A DNA stretch of 64,000 bases from Methanobrevibacter smithii ATCC 35061. GTDB lineage: Archaea > Methanobacteriota > Methanobacteria > Methanobacteriales > Methanobacteriaceae. Under the pieces are notes generated by a model. That model searched no databases. It was not told where the DNA came from and was given only the letters and a program-made list of their open reading frames with translations. The translations under genes and the position numbers were made by a program. Numbering within the stretch: the stretch's first letter is position 1; each line of letters opens with the position of its first letter. The stretch spans positions 451,001-515,000 of the forward strand of contig NC_009515.1 of NCBI RefSeq assembly GCF_000016525.1. The letters are read 5' to 3'. This document shows, one piece after another, positions 39,090-48,070 of the stretch.

Positions 39090-40094
39090 ATGAATCTAAA
39101 AGAAAATCTTGAAAATGCACTTTCAGGTGAAGATGTGGAAGTTAAACCTGTTATAAGTGTAACACAAGCAGGAATTATCGAAGCAATGGAACAGACTAAT
39201 GCTTCCTGGCCGGAAGCACATACAAATCCTGAGCAAATGGCAATTTTAGGAAGTTCCCTACATGAACTTGCAGGCCTTGAATGTGCAAGAATACCTTTTG
39301 GACTTACAGTTGAAGCGCAATCTATGGGAGCTGAAGTAAATCTCGGAAACAATGAACGAACTCCGGAAGTAACTGGAACTCCTTTTGAATCTGCAGATGA
39401 TATTGAAGCACCAGATGATTTTTTAGAAAATGGACGTATTCCAGTAGTTCTTGAAGCTATTGATATTTTAAAAGAAAAATATGAAGATTTGCCGATAATC
39501 GTTGGAATTACAGGGCCATTTACATTAACAGGACATTTGCTTGGAATTGAAAATGTCGTAAGATATATGAAAACTGATCCTGATGAAATAGAAATAGCTA
39601 TGGAAAACTGTCTTGATGCAAGTATGGATTACATTGAATCAATTCAGAAACATGATGCAGATGTTATTTGTGTAAACGAACCTACAGCATCCCCAGAATT
39701 AATTGACCCTCTTCAATTTAAATCAATGATTAAACCTAATCTTGAAGATTTGGCGGATTTTATTGATGTGCAAAAAGTATTGCATATCTGCGGGTCAACA
39801 CAACCTATTATAAGTGACATGTCCTCTGTTGGCTTTGACGGAATAAGTATAGAAGAAGCCGTTGACATCCCAAAAGCCAAGGAAAGCATCGAAGATGAAT
39901 GTGTCATTGTAGGAAACATCTCAACATCCAAAACATTATTGAGCGGAACACCTGAAGATGTAAAAGAAGATGTAAAAAAAGTATTAAGTGAAGATATTGA
40001 TATTATAGCTCCAAGTTGTGGATTAGCTCCAAAAACACCACTAGCTAATGTTAAAGCACTAGTTGAAGCTAGAAATGAATATTTTAATATTTAA
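39090..40094 (+). CDS. mtaA: methylcobamide:coenzyme M methyltransferase MtaA
   Basis: A 334-residue member of the uroporphyrinogen decarboxylase-fold methyltransferases. It moves the methyl group from methyl-MtaC to coenzyme M. The zinc motif is HICGST near residue 234 (the HxCxxT pattern) with a further Cys in SCGLAPKTP close to the end. ATG 39090 has a GTGATT ribosome site; an in-frame ATG three codons earlier overlaps the activase stop. Finding mtaA within the operon makes a complete methanol-to-methyl-CoM module. The end overlaps the next, convergent gene by 4 bases. Confidence 0.93.
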   Translation: MNLKENLENALSGEDVEVKPVISVTQAGIIEAMEQTNASWPEAHTNPEQMAILGSSLHELAGLECARIPFGLTVEAQSMGAEVNLGNNERTPEVTGTPFESADDIEAPDDFLENGRIPVVLEAIDILKEKYEDLPIIVGITGPFTLTGHLLGIENVVRYMKTDPDEIEIAMENCLDASMDYIESIQKHDADVICVNEPTASPELIDPLQFKSMIKPNLEDLADFIDVQKVLHICGSTQPIISDMSSVGFDGISIEEAVDIPKAKESIEDECVIVGNISTSKTLLSGTPEDVKEDVKKVLSEDIDIIAPSCGLAPKTPLANVKALVEARNEYFNI

Positions 40095-40642
40095 ATATTA
40101 AATGAAACAATAATTGTAGCTATTGAAGAATCATCACCATAACTATACTTATTTTTTAAATATTCGTCAGATTTAGTTGACGGACTTGATGAAACAACAC
40201 CATCTAACTTAAAAGGATCCAATTCCGGAAATGGAACGGGAGGTAAAACAAAATATTCATTGCCTTTTTCCAAATTGTAATTATTTAATACATCTTTAAA
40301 AATTACAAAATCATCACTTAAAAACATGATATCTTCATCATCCCTAAATTTTTTCTTATCTTCAGGATCAAAAACATCATGACCCAATATTTCTCCGTCA
40401 AATGTCAGTAAAACAGTGGGAGTTGGGGGAACTCTGAAATATCCTTTTTTAAAAATTACAAAACATACATCCCTTTTGAAACATTCCTGAACTCCTTCAT
40501 TGAATACCGGAACTATATCCTTTGAGCGCTGTGCTTCCATATCAATTATCTTTAAAATATCATCATTGGAAAGTTGCCTTACTTCCAAAACACCATCCAA
40601 ACCACTTATTACATTTACTACATTGTTTAAGACTTCGCTCAT
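40091..40642 (-). CDS. conserved hypothetical protein
   Basis: A 183-residue soluble protein that I do not recognise. A central stretch (VCFVIFKKGYFRVPP, VLLTFDGEILGHDVFDPED) looks like an alpha/beta domain. The last 35 residues are Ser/Lys/Tyr-rich. It lies 4 bases downstream of tmk on the same strand and is probably co-transcribed with it. Confidence 0.55.
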   Translation of the reverse strand: MSEVLNNVVNVISGLDGVLEVRQLSNDDILKIIDMEAQRSKDIVPVFNEGVQECFKRDVCFVIFKKGYFRVPPTPTVLLTFDGEILGHDVFDPEDKKKFRDDEDIMFLSDDFVIFKDVLNNYNLEKGNEYFVLPPVPFPELDPFKLDGVVSSSPSTKSDEYLKNKYSYGDDSSIATIIVSFNI

Positions 40643-40646
40643 AATA

Positions 40647-41225
40647 TCACCTAATACAATCAGGACAAATACCCATATACGGAGCTACAGCTTTTTTAAT
40701 ATCTGTTGATACTTTATTTACTCCAGTACTTGCATCAATTATTTCATGATTGAAATTGCTGATTAAATCCAAATAATTAGCTTTGACTTTACTTAAAAAT
40801 TCCTCATTTTCAAATTCGTCTTCTTTAGAGCATCGATTTACAGAAGTTTTAACATCCACATCTAAAAGTAAAACCAGATCAGGTTCTTTAGCATATTTAT
40901 TAATCTGTTCAATCCATTCTGCAGGTTCCTGATAAGCTAAACTAGAAATAAAAGAGCGGTCACTTAAAATAACTTTAGAATCATCATTAAGTTTATCCAT
41001 AATAAGCATCCTGTCTGCTGCAAATAGTAGACCTAATGTTTTTTGAATTCTGTCAGTTGTTGCATCCGGTCTTTGCAGTATTTTTCTAATTAACTTACCG
41101 ACTTCAGAATCTGTCGGTTCCACAACTGTTTCAACATCAAAACCATTCTGATCCAGCCAATCTTTTAACAGGTTAATCTGAGTAGATTTACCTGCACCAT
41201 CAATTCCCTCAAAAACAATGTACAT
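40647..41225 (-). CDS. tmk: thymidylate kinase
   Basis: A 192-residue kinase that makes dTDP from dTMP. The P-loop is FEGIDGAGKST (residues 4-14), the substrate-binding DRS is in LSDRSFISSLAYQ, and the LDVDVKTS segment is typical. The protein ends with CPDC, an unusual short cysteine pair. Confidence 0.92.
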   Translation of the reverse strand: MYIVFEGIDGAGKSTQINLLKDWLDQNGFDVETVVEPTDSEVGKLIRKILQRPDATTDRIQKTLGLLFAADRMLIMDKLNDDSKVILSDRSFISSLAYQEPAEWIEQINKYAKEPDLVLLLDVDVKTSVNRCSKEDEFENEEFLSKVKANYLDLISNFNHEIIDASTGVNKVSTDIKKAVAPYMGICPDCIR

Positions 41226-41403
41226 AATTTTAAATTTGAATTAAACTATATTAAACTTTAACTATTTTTTCAATGTTTCATTAAAACAAAAAGCAAAACA
41301 GCTATTTAATAAATACCTATTTTACATATGAATGACCTATGAAAATCCCCACAAACATGAACTATAAATTTATTAAGCATTATTTATAAAAAAATGATAC
41401 AAT

Positions 41404-42882
41404 ATGATACAAATAAATGATAAAAAATACATACTCACTTATTTAATCGGGTTTATATTGCTTGCAACCTTTTTATTTTCATGTAACACCCATAATCATC
41501 CAAAAGCACAGATAATATTAAGTATTTTAACTGTAATAGGTGGAATAATTTGTATAAGATATTCTATAAAAAATAAAGATGCATTACACAAAACAGCTTT
41601 TTTAATAATCATCATATTTGGATTACTAACAGTATTTGCTTCACCACTTCTTGTAGCTCCTGATGAAGTAGAACATTTTGCAAGATCTGATTTAACCTCA
41701 GAAGGAGGACTTATACCAAATTACCATGAAAATCAGGGATATTTCATAAACAACTATTTTCATCAAATGACATATTCACAAGGTAGTACCCTACTAGACA
41801 ATACTTCCTTTATGCATCAAGATATTACGCACTGCAAATCATTTTTTACATCAGTATTTTCTCAAAATCTATTTTACGTCTATTTAGCTCAAGGATTTGG
41901 GATATTTATTGCAAAAATGTTGGAATTACCAGTAATATTCGCATTATGGTTAGGTAGACTTTGTAACTTATTATTATACTCAGGAATTGTATATTTTGCA
42001 ATTAAAAAGACGCCTGCTTTTAAAAAAGAGTTACTTGTATTATCATGTCTTCCAATAGCTGTTTTTCAAGCTGCATCAATGAGCAGTGATGGAATTATTT
42101 TTGCTCTGGCAATATTAAATATTTCTTACTTCATACAGATGTATAAATCAGAAATAATCCCAAATAAAAATATAATCATTTATTTGGCAACAGGAGTATT
42201 GATTGGACTTATTAAATTTCCATATATCTTTTTATTACTAATGTTATTTTTAATACCTGCAAACAAATTTAAAACAAAAAAAATAGCTATTATATCTAAA
42301 ATGACAGCTTTACTCTTAATAGTCATAGCTGGAGCATATAGTAATTTTTATGCTTCAAAAGAATTGTTAAAAGGTGGAAGAATAGACTATTACATCCAAA
42401 ATAATGTTAACCCAACCAATCAAATAAATTATATAATTCACAACCCTACATCCGCAGTTATAACCTTTGTAAAATCATTAATCTTTTTACCATACTTGAT
42501 TTTTATTAAAGATTGTTCTTTTTTCCATTTAATACTTTTTCCAGGGCTAGATATATACAATGCATTGTGTTTAATCTTCTTTATTGTATTTTTATTCTTA
42601 TCTGAAGATTTAAAAATGGCTAAAAGGAAAAAATTAGAATTGATAATATTATTTTTAATAATTTATACAAGCATATTTTTTATCCAATATTTAAGTTGGA
42701 CTCCAGTAGGTTATGATGGTATTTTAGGCGTTGGAGCCCGTTACTTCATTCCAATATTAGCAATACTGCCATTAGTATTTGGACATAAGTCTAACAGTGA
42801 AAAATTAACAAAATATTTCATAGTATTTACAACAATATTCTTATCTGGAATGTTACTTATAATAATTGCAGGATTTTATTAA
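41404..42882 (+). CDS. DUF2142-type polytopic membrane protein
   Basis: A 492-residue protein with about eleven to twelve membrane segments. The acidic motif APDEVEHFARSD after the third segment matches the PDE..H motif of the DUF2142 family, a group of glycosyltransferase-like (GT-C fold) envelope proteins. No partner glycan gene is beside it. It stands alone between tmk and an isolated terminator. Substrate unknown. A possible role in cell-surface glycan assembly is inference. Confidence 0.78.
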   Translation: MIQINDKKYILTYLIGFILLATFLFSCNTHNHPKAQIILSILTVIGGIICIRYSIKNKDALHKTAFLIIIIFGLLTVFASPLLVAPDEVEHFARSDLTSEGGLIPNYHENQGYFINNYFHQMTYSQGSTLLDNTSFMHQDITHCKSFFTSVFSQNLFYVYLAQGFGIFIAKMLELPVIFALWLGRLCNLLLYSGIVYFAIKKTPAFKKELLVLSCLPIAVFQAASMSSDGIIFALAILNISYFIQMYKSEIIPNKNIIIYLATGVLIGLIKFPYIFLLLMLFLIPANKFKTKKIAIISKMTALLLIVIAGAYSNFYASKELLKGGRIDYYIQNNVNPTNQINYIIHNPTSAVITFVKSLIFLPYLIFIKDCSFFHLILFPGLDIYNALCLIFFIVFLFLSEDLKMAKRKKLELIILFLIIYTSIFFIQYLSWTPVGYDGILGVGARYFIPILAILPLVFGHKSNSEKLTKYFIVFTTIFLSGMLLIIIAGFY

Positions 42883-42934
42883 AAGAATAAGACATGAGCC
42901 TGTCTCTTCTTAAATTTCTTATTTTTTCTTTTAC
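42883..42934 (+). terminator. probable terminator after the DUF2142 gene
   Basis: The sequence AAGAA-AGACA-TGAGCC-TGTCT-TTCTT folds into a stem of ten pairs with short bulges. It is followed by a T-rich tract at 42918-42934. The remaining 180 bases up to the next gene are A+T-rich with no further feature seen. Confidence 0.45.
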
Positions 42935-43113
42935 TTGATTTATATTATTATTTTGAATTTAAAATACATCATATCCTTTTAAAATAATATATAAAATAAA
43001 AACTAAACAGTAAACTACAACCCCAACAATACATTATCAGCGATATTTTAAAATTTATTTATATTACAAAAAACATATTTTTAAATGATTAAATCTTAGG
43101 GTGTAATAATAAA

Positions 43114-45627
43114 ATGGTTTTATCAGAATTATTAGCTCCAGCTGGATCTTATGATGTGCTTGTAATTGCAGTTAATGCAGGTGCTGATGCTGTTTATATA
43201 GCTGGACAACAATATGGAGCAAGAGCATTTGCTAAAAACTTCACAATGGAAGAGATAGAAAAAGCTGTCGAATATGCTCATTTAAATGGAGTTAAAGTCC
43301 ATGTTACTGTAAATACATCAATAAACAATTTTGAAATAGCTGATGTAATGAACTACCTGTTTAAATTATATCAAATAGGAATAGATGCAGTTATTGTTCA
43401 GGATTTTGGAATATGCTGGCTTTTAAAAACTCTGATTCCTGATTTGGAAGTTCATGGATCAACACAGATGGCATTAAGCAATTACAGTTCCATAAAATGG
43501 GCTGCTAAAAACAATATTAAAAGAGTTGTTCTTCCACGTGAAATTAATGTAAACCAGATAGCTAAAACACATGAACAGCTAAAAAAAGACAATATCAATA
43601 TGGAAATTGAAGTATTCGGACATGGAGCTTTATGCTATAGTGTCTCCGGAAACTGTTATATGTCTTCATACAACAGCGGACGCAGCGGAAACAGGGGCGC
43701 ATGTGCACAGCCATGCAGACGAGAATACCGTTTAAAATACAGAGGATACAATATCGGGAACGGATATCTTTTATCAACCCATGATCTGGCCACATACAAT
43801 AATCTGGACGCAATTTCAGATGCTGGAGTAACTTCATTAAAATTAGAAGGCCGTATGAAATCCGGAGACTATATAGGAACCATCGTAAACAGCTACCGCA
43901 ATATATTGGACGGAAATACCGGAGATTATGCCAAAAATTTACATCTTGTATTCAACAGGAAATTTACAAACGGATACATAATGGGAGATAAACCCGGTGA
44001 AGTAATGGGCAGAGGCAGTTCAGGCCACGAAGGTTTATACATAGGAGACATTGTAAAAATAGATGGAACTGAAGTTACAATTGAAATCAAAAATAAAGAC
44101 AATTACATCACACTAAAAAAAGGTGACGGAATAGCTTTTAAATACAACGGCAAAATCAAAGGAATTTATTTAGAAGACATTGTTAAACAGGACGAAAATG
44201 AAATTGTAATTAATACAACACGTTTGGTTAAGGAAGGCACAGAGGTATTTATCAGTTTTTCCAAGTCAATTCATGAAAATCTTAAAAAATTCCAAAAAGA
44301 AGTCATTAAAAACAATATCCCACTTTCATTAACCCTAAGCTGGAATGAAGACTTAACAGGATTTGTTAATGTTGAATATTATTTAGATGACGAATTAATC
44401 AATTTCAGACATAAAGTCATAGGCAAATTTGAAAAAGCTAAAAACAAACCTATTACAAAAGAAAAAATTGAAAAGCAGTTATCAAAAACCGGAGGAACAC
44501 CATTCTACATAGATGAAATCAAATTCCACAATATGCCGGACAATTTATTTATTCCAATCAGTGAACTTAACCAGATTAGAAGGGAAGTTCTATCTCAAGC
44601 ACAGGACCTGCTGTTAAATCACTACACTCCAACCAAAAAGTCCGTTAAAGCTACAAGGAAAAAATTGAATGAGTTTTATGAAGATTATGAATCTTTCAAT
44701 AACATCAGCAAAAAGAAAAATCCTAAAATATCATTATTTATTGATAACTTAGACCAGTTAAAATCAATTTCCGGATTTGACCTTAAACGGATTTACTTTG
44801 ATGGAAACTGTTTATACAATAACCCTGAAGATTATTATGAAAATATTCCAAAGCTTTTAGAAGAAGCCAGTCTTATGACTCCTGATGCAGAACTTGTTTG
44901 GGTATTGTCCTCATTCATCAATGAAAAAGAAGCATCCAAATGCAATGAAATAGTTAAAGAACTTGAATCAAAAGGAATTATTATTTCAGTTATGGGAGAT
45001 TTCCCGGGAATGGGTGAGATTTTTGACTGTCCTGTTTATGGAAACCATAATCTGAATGTTTGGAACTCATTTACAGTTAAAAATCTTAAAGAAGCAGGAT
45101 TCAATGGTTTAATTTTATCTTCAGAACTTTCAGGTAATGAAATTAAACATCTGATTTCTAAAAATAACACCGAAGACATTGATTTGGAACTAATTGTAAA
45201 CGGAAATTTAGAGGTTATTGTAAGTAAGGATGATTTCAGTAACTTAAATGACGGTAAAGATTTCATAATACATAACAATGCAGATTATGCCATTTTAGAA
45301 GATAAAAAAAGGAAAAAATTCAAGTACAAAGTATTATTTGACTATAATAAACAAAGCCACATTATAAACAAAGACTGCCTATGTTTAATTGAAGAAATGA
45401 ATGAAATTAAACACTTAGGTCTTGATTCCATAATCCTGGATTGCAGATATTCCAATGAAAAGTACACAACAAACATATTATCCATTTACAATGATTCCCT
45501 GAAAGACAGAGATGATGAAGAGCTTTCCAAATACAAATATCAGATAATGGATTTCTCACAGTCATATATCAACAAGGGAAATTATATTGAAGGCAGATTA
45601 CACGAGGACAAACATGAGAATTCCTGA
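43114..45627 (+). CDS. U32 'peptidase' family protein, first copy
   Basis: An 837-residue protein with an N-terminal U32 domain (ELLAPAGSYDVLVIAVNAGA) and the Cys-rich signature C174, C181, C197 and C201 in GALCYS, NCYMSS and GACAQPC. In the UbiU/UbiV and RlhA relatives these four cysteines hold an iron-sulfur cluster, and those proteins hydroxylate quinones or rRNA rather than cut peptides. The C-terminal half is a DUF3656-like extension. The next gene, a paralogue, overlaps its end by 14 bases. I do not know the substrate. Confidence 0.85.
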   Translation: MVLSELLAPAGSYDVLVIAVNAGADAVYIAGQQYGARAFAKNFTMEEIEKAVEYAHLNGVKVHVTVNTSINNFEIADVMNYLFKLYQIGIDAVIVQDFGICWLLKTLIPDLEVHGSTQMALSNYSSIKWAAKNNIKRVVLPREINVNQIAKTHEQLKKDNINMEIEVFGHGALCYSVSGNCYMSSYNSGRSGNRGACAQPCRREYRLKYRGYNIGNGYLLSTHDLATYNNLDAISDAGVTSLKLEGRMKSGDYIGTIVNSYRNILDGNTGDYAKNLHLVFNRKFTNGYIMGDKPGEVMGRGSSGHEGLYIGDIVKIDGTEVTIEIKNKDNYITLKKGDGIAFKYNGKIKGIYLEDIVKQDENEIVINTTRLVKEGTEVFISFSKSIHENLKKFQKEVIKNNIPLSLTLSWNEDLTGFVNVEYYLDDELINFRHKVIGKFEKAKNKPITKEKIEKQLSKTGGTPFYIDEIKFHNMPDNLFIPISELNQIRREVLSQAQDLLLNHYTPTKKSVKATRKKLNEFYEDYESFNNISKKKNPKISLFIDNLDQLKSISGFDLKRIYFDGNCLYNNPEDYYENIPKLLEEASLMTPDAELVWVLSSFINEKEASKCNEIVKELESKGIIISVMGDFPGMGEIFDCPVYGNHNLNVWNSFTVKNLKEAGFNGLILSSELSGNEIKHLISKNNTEDIDLELIVNGNLEVIVSKDDFSNLNDGKDFIIHNNADYAILEDKKRKKFKYKVLFDYNKQSHIINKDCLCLIEEMNEIKHLGLDSIILDCRYSNEKYTTNILSIYNDSLKDRDDEELSKYKYQIMDFSQSYINKGNYIEGRLHEDKHENS

Positions 45628-47989
45628 ATTACTTGCACCTGTAGGTTCCATGGACCACCTTAAAGTAGCTATTAATGCAGGAGCCAGTTCAATATATTTA
45701 TCTGGAAAAGAATATGGTGCCCGCAGGTTTGCTGAAAACTTTACTTTAAATGAAATAGCCGAAGCAGTTAACACTGCTCATCTGCACAATGTCAAGGTTT
45801 ATGTAACTGTAAACACATTAATTAAAGAAGATGAACTTCAAGATGTAATGAATTATTTGTCCCATCTATATTCAATAGGTGTAGATGCAGTTTTAGTTCA
45901 GGATTTAGGTCTGGTTGAGCTGATAAACAAACACCTGCCAAAACTAAAAGTCCACGGTTCAACACAGATGACTGCAGAAAACCAACTTAAATTAGATTAT
46001 CTTGAAAGCAAAGGAATTAAAAGAATAGTTCTTCCCCGTGAAATGAGAAAAGATGAAATTAAAAATTTGAAAACAAATATGGAACTTGAGATATTTGTTC
46101 ATGGAGCTCTGTGCTATTCCTATTCAGGACAATGTCTAATGAGCAGTTTTAAAGGAGGTCGAAGCGGAAACAGAGGAAGTTGTGCACAGCCCTGCCGCCA
46201 AAAATACAGATTATCCTGTTTGAACAGTGAAGATTATTACCTCTCACCTAAAGATTTGTCATTATACGATCATTTAAAAGAAATTGCAGAGCTAAACATC
46301 AGCTGCATCAAAATAGAAGGGAGAATGAGAAGCAAGGAATATTTGGCTATTGCAGTGAGCAATTATAGGAAAGCCTTAAACAAATTGAAAAGCAATAAAA
46401 TCAGCAAAAGTGAAGAAATAAGCCTTGCATTTAATAGAGGATTTAGCGAAGGGCAATTTAACTATGCATCTTCAAGAAGTATCCGTTCAGGACATGTCGG
46501 TTTAAAATTAGGTAAAGTCTGCAATAGTGAAAACAGCCAAATAGTCATTAAATTAGATGACGGTTTAAAAACAATTCCCCAAAAAGGTGACGGATTATTA
46601 TTAATAAAAGCAAAAGATGACTACGGATTTGAAATTTCACAAAACCCTCTTTTAACAACATTCAACCATTATAAAAAAGGCAGAAATAAAGAAATTAAAG
46701 ACATTAACAGAAAAGACAGAGTTTTAATCATTAAAAAAGTAAAGCAGAATAAAAAACACCATTTCAATTTAAACGATTCAACAGCATATCTTACAAAAAG
46801 AAACAGATTAACTTCAAAAGTTAAAGAGATTGAAAATAAGGGCAGCAGTTTTATCAAATCCAAATTAATACTTACATTTTCAATTAAAAACAAATATCCT
46901 CACTTGAAAGGCAGGTTAACTCTTGCAAATAAAAAAGAAATTGAAAGTGAAGTTAAAGGAGAAGTTCCCTTTGAAAAGCCTCTTAAAAGAAGTGTAGATA
47001 CAAAAACAATAAAAAAACAGTTACTGAAAGTTGACAAATACCCATTTGACATTGTTGGAGTCAATATCAACTATGACGGAACATTATTTATCCCAATAAG
47101 TGAAATCAATAAAATCAGAAGGGAACTTTTCAAAAAATTAGAAAAAGAAGTGTATTCCTTATACTCCAATAAAAAGGTAAAAATAAATCTTGAAAATGAA
47201 GGCAATGCCCTAAAAACTGACCAATACAGTTTATCCTATTATACAAATAACCTAACTGATTTAGATAAAATAAATAATGTAAAAAGGGTTTATTTGGAGA
47301 TACCTCCTGAAGACCCGTCAGTAATAAATCAAAGCAGGGAAGAATACAATATAAATTATATGGTCAGCTATCTGCAAAAGGCTATTGACATTTCCAGAAA
47401 CAGAGACTATGAATTAATCTGGAAATGGCCGGACATTGCTCATGACAATTTAATAAAAGTTTTAGGAAAAGTAAGAGGCATATTAAACAAACTGCACTAC
47501 CCTATTGAAATAATGTCTCCCGATTTTACAGGCCAATACGGACCATACTCCATGAACGTGACAAATACACAAACAATAAAGAGTCTTGAAAACTACAAAA
47601 TAATTACATTGTCACCGGAACTGAAAAAAGAAGATTTAAAAAATATTTTAGACAATTGTAGTGACAATTCCAAATTGGAAATTATTGTTCAGGGATCTGT
47701 TGAGCTAATGAAAAGCAGAAACAGATTATTTACCAAAAAAGAATCTAAAAAGTTAAAGAACAACACAGACGACATCTTCCTGATTGATAAGAAAAACAAA
47801 AGATATCCTATTCATAAAAGCTTATCTAATGAAGAAATTATAATTTCAAATAGCGAAGATATTTCACTTTTAAATGACATTACCTACTTAAAATCAATAG
47901 GGCTTGTTAATTTTGCTATTGACGGTCGATGGAGAGATGAAAACTATTTAAATAAAATACAGGAATATAACACAGCTATTGACAAATAA
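45614..47989 (+). CDS. U32 'peptidase' family protein, second copy
   Basis: A 791-residue paralogue of the preceding protein, with the same opening (ELLAPVGSMDHLKVAINAGA) and the same four-cysteine signature (GALCYSYSGQC, SCAQPC). ATG 45614 is chosen because it starts the conserved domain; an earlier in-frame start at 45587 would give a 41-base overlap with the first gene. Two U32 proteins made from overlapping genes suggest a heterodimer, as known for bacterial UbiU-UbiV; that comparison is inference. Confidence 0.83.
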   Translation: MRIPELLAPVGSMDHLKVAINAGASSIYLSGKEYGARRFAENFTLNEIAEAVNTAHLHNVKVYVTVNTLIKEDELQDVMNYLSHLYSIGVDAVLVQDLGLVELINKHLPKLKVHGSTQMTAENQLKLDYLESKGIKRIVLPREMRKDEIKNLKTNMELEIFVHGALCYSYSGQCLMSSFKGGRSGNRGSCAQPCRQKYRLSCLNSEDYYLSPKDLSLYDHLKEIAELNISCIKIEGRMRSKEYLAIAVSNYRKALNKLKSNKISKSEEISLAFNRGFSEGQFNYASSRSIRSGHVGLKLGKVCNSENSQIVIKLDDGLKTIPQKGDGLLLIKAKDDYGFEISQNPLLTTFNHYKKGRNKEIKDINRKDRVLIIKKVKQNKKHHFNLNDSTAYLTKRNRLTSKVKEIENKGSSFIKSKLILTFSIKNKYPHLKGRLTLANKKEIESEVKGEVPFEKPLKRSVDTKTIKKQLLKVDKYPFDIVGVNINYDGTLFIPISEINKIRRELFKKLEKEVYSLYSNKKVKINLENEGNALKTDQYSLSYYTNNLTDLDKINNVKRVYLEIPPEDPSVINQSREEYNINYMVSYLQKAIDISRNRDYELIWKWPDIAHDNLIKVLGKVRGILNKLHYPIEIMSPDFTGQYGPYSMNVTNTQTIKSLENYKIITLSPELKKEDLKNILDNCSDNSKLEIIVQGSVELMKSRNRLFTKKESKKLKNNTDDIFLIDKKNKRYPIHKSLSNEEIIISNSEDISLLNDITYLKSIGLVNFAIDGRWRDENYLNKIQEYNTAIDK

Positions 47990-48070
47990 AAAATAATACT
48001 TCCCAAATGCTCTAGGGAATTTTGGATATATATTTAAATAAAAATGTATAGAAAAAAGGGTTTGGTTAAA

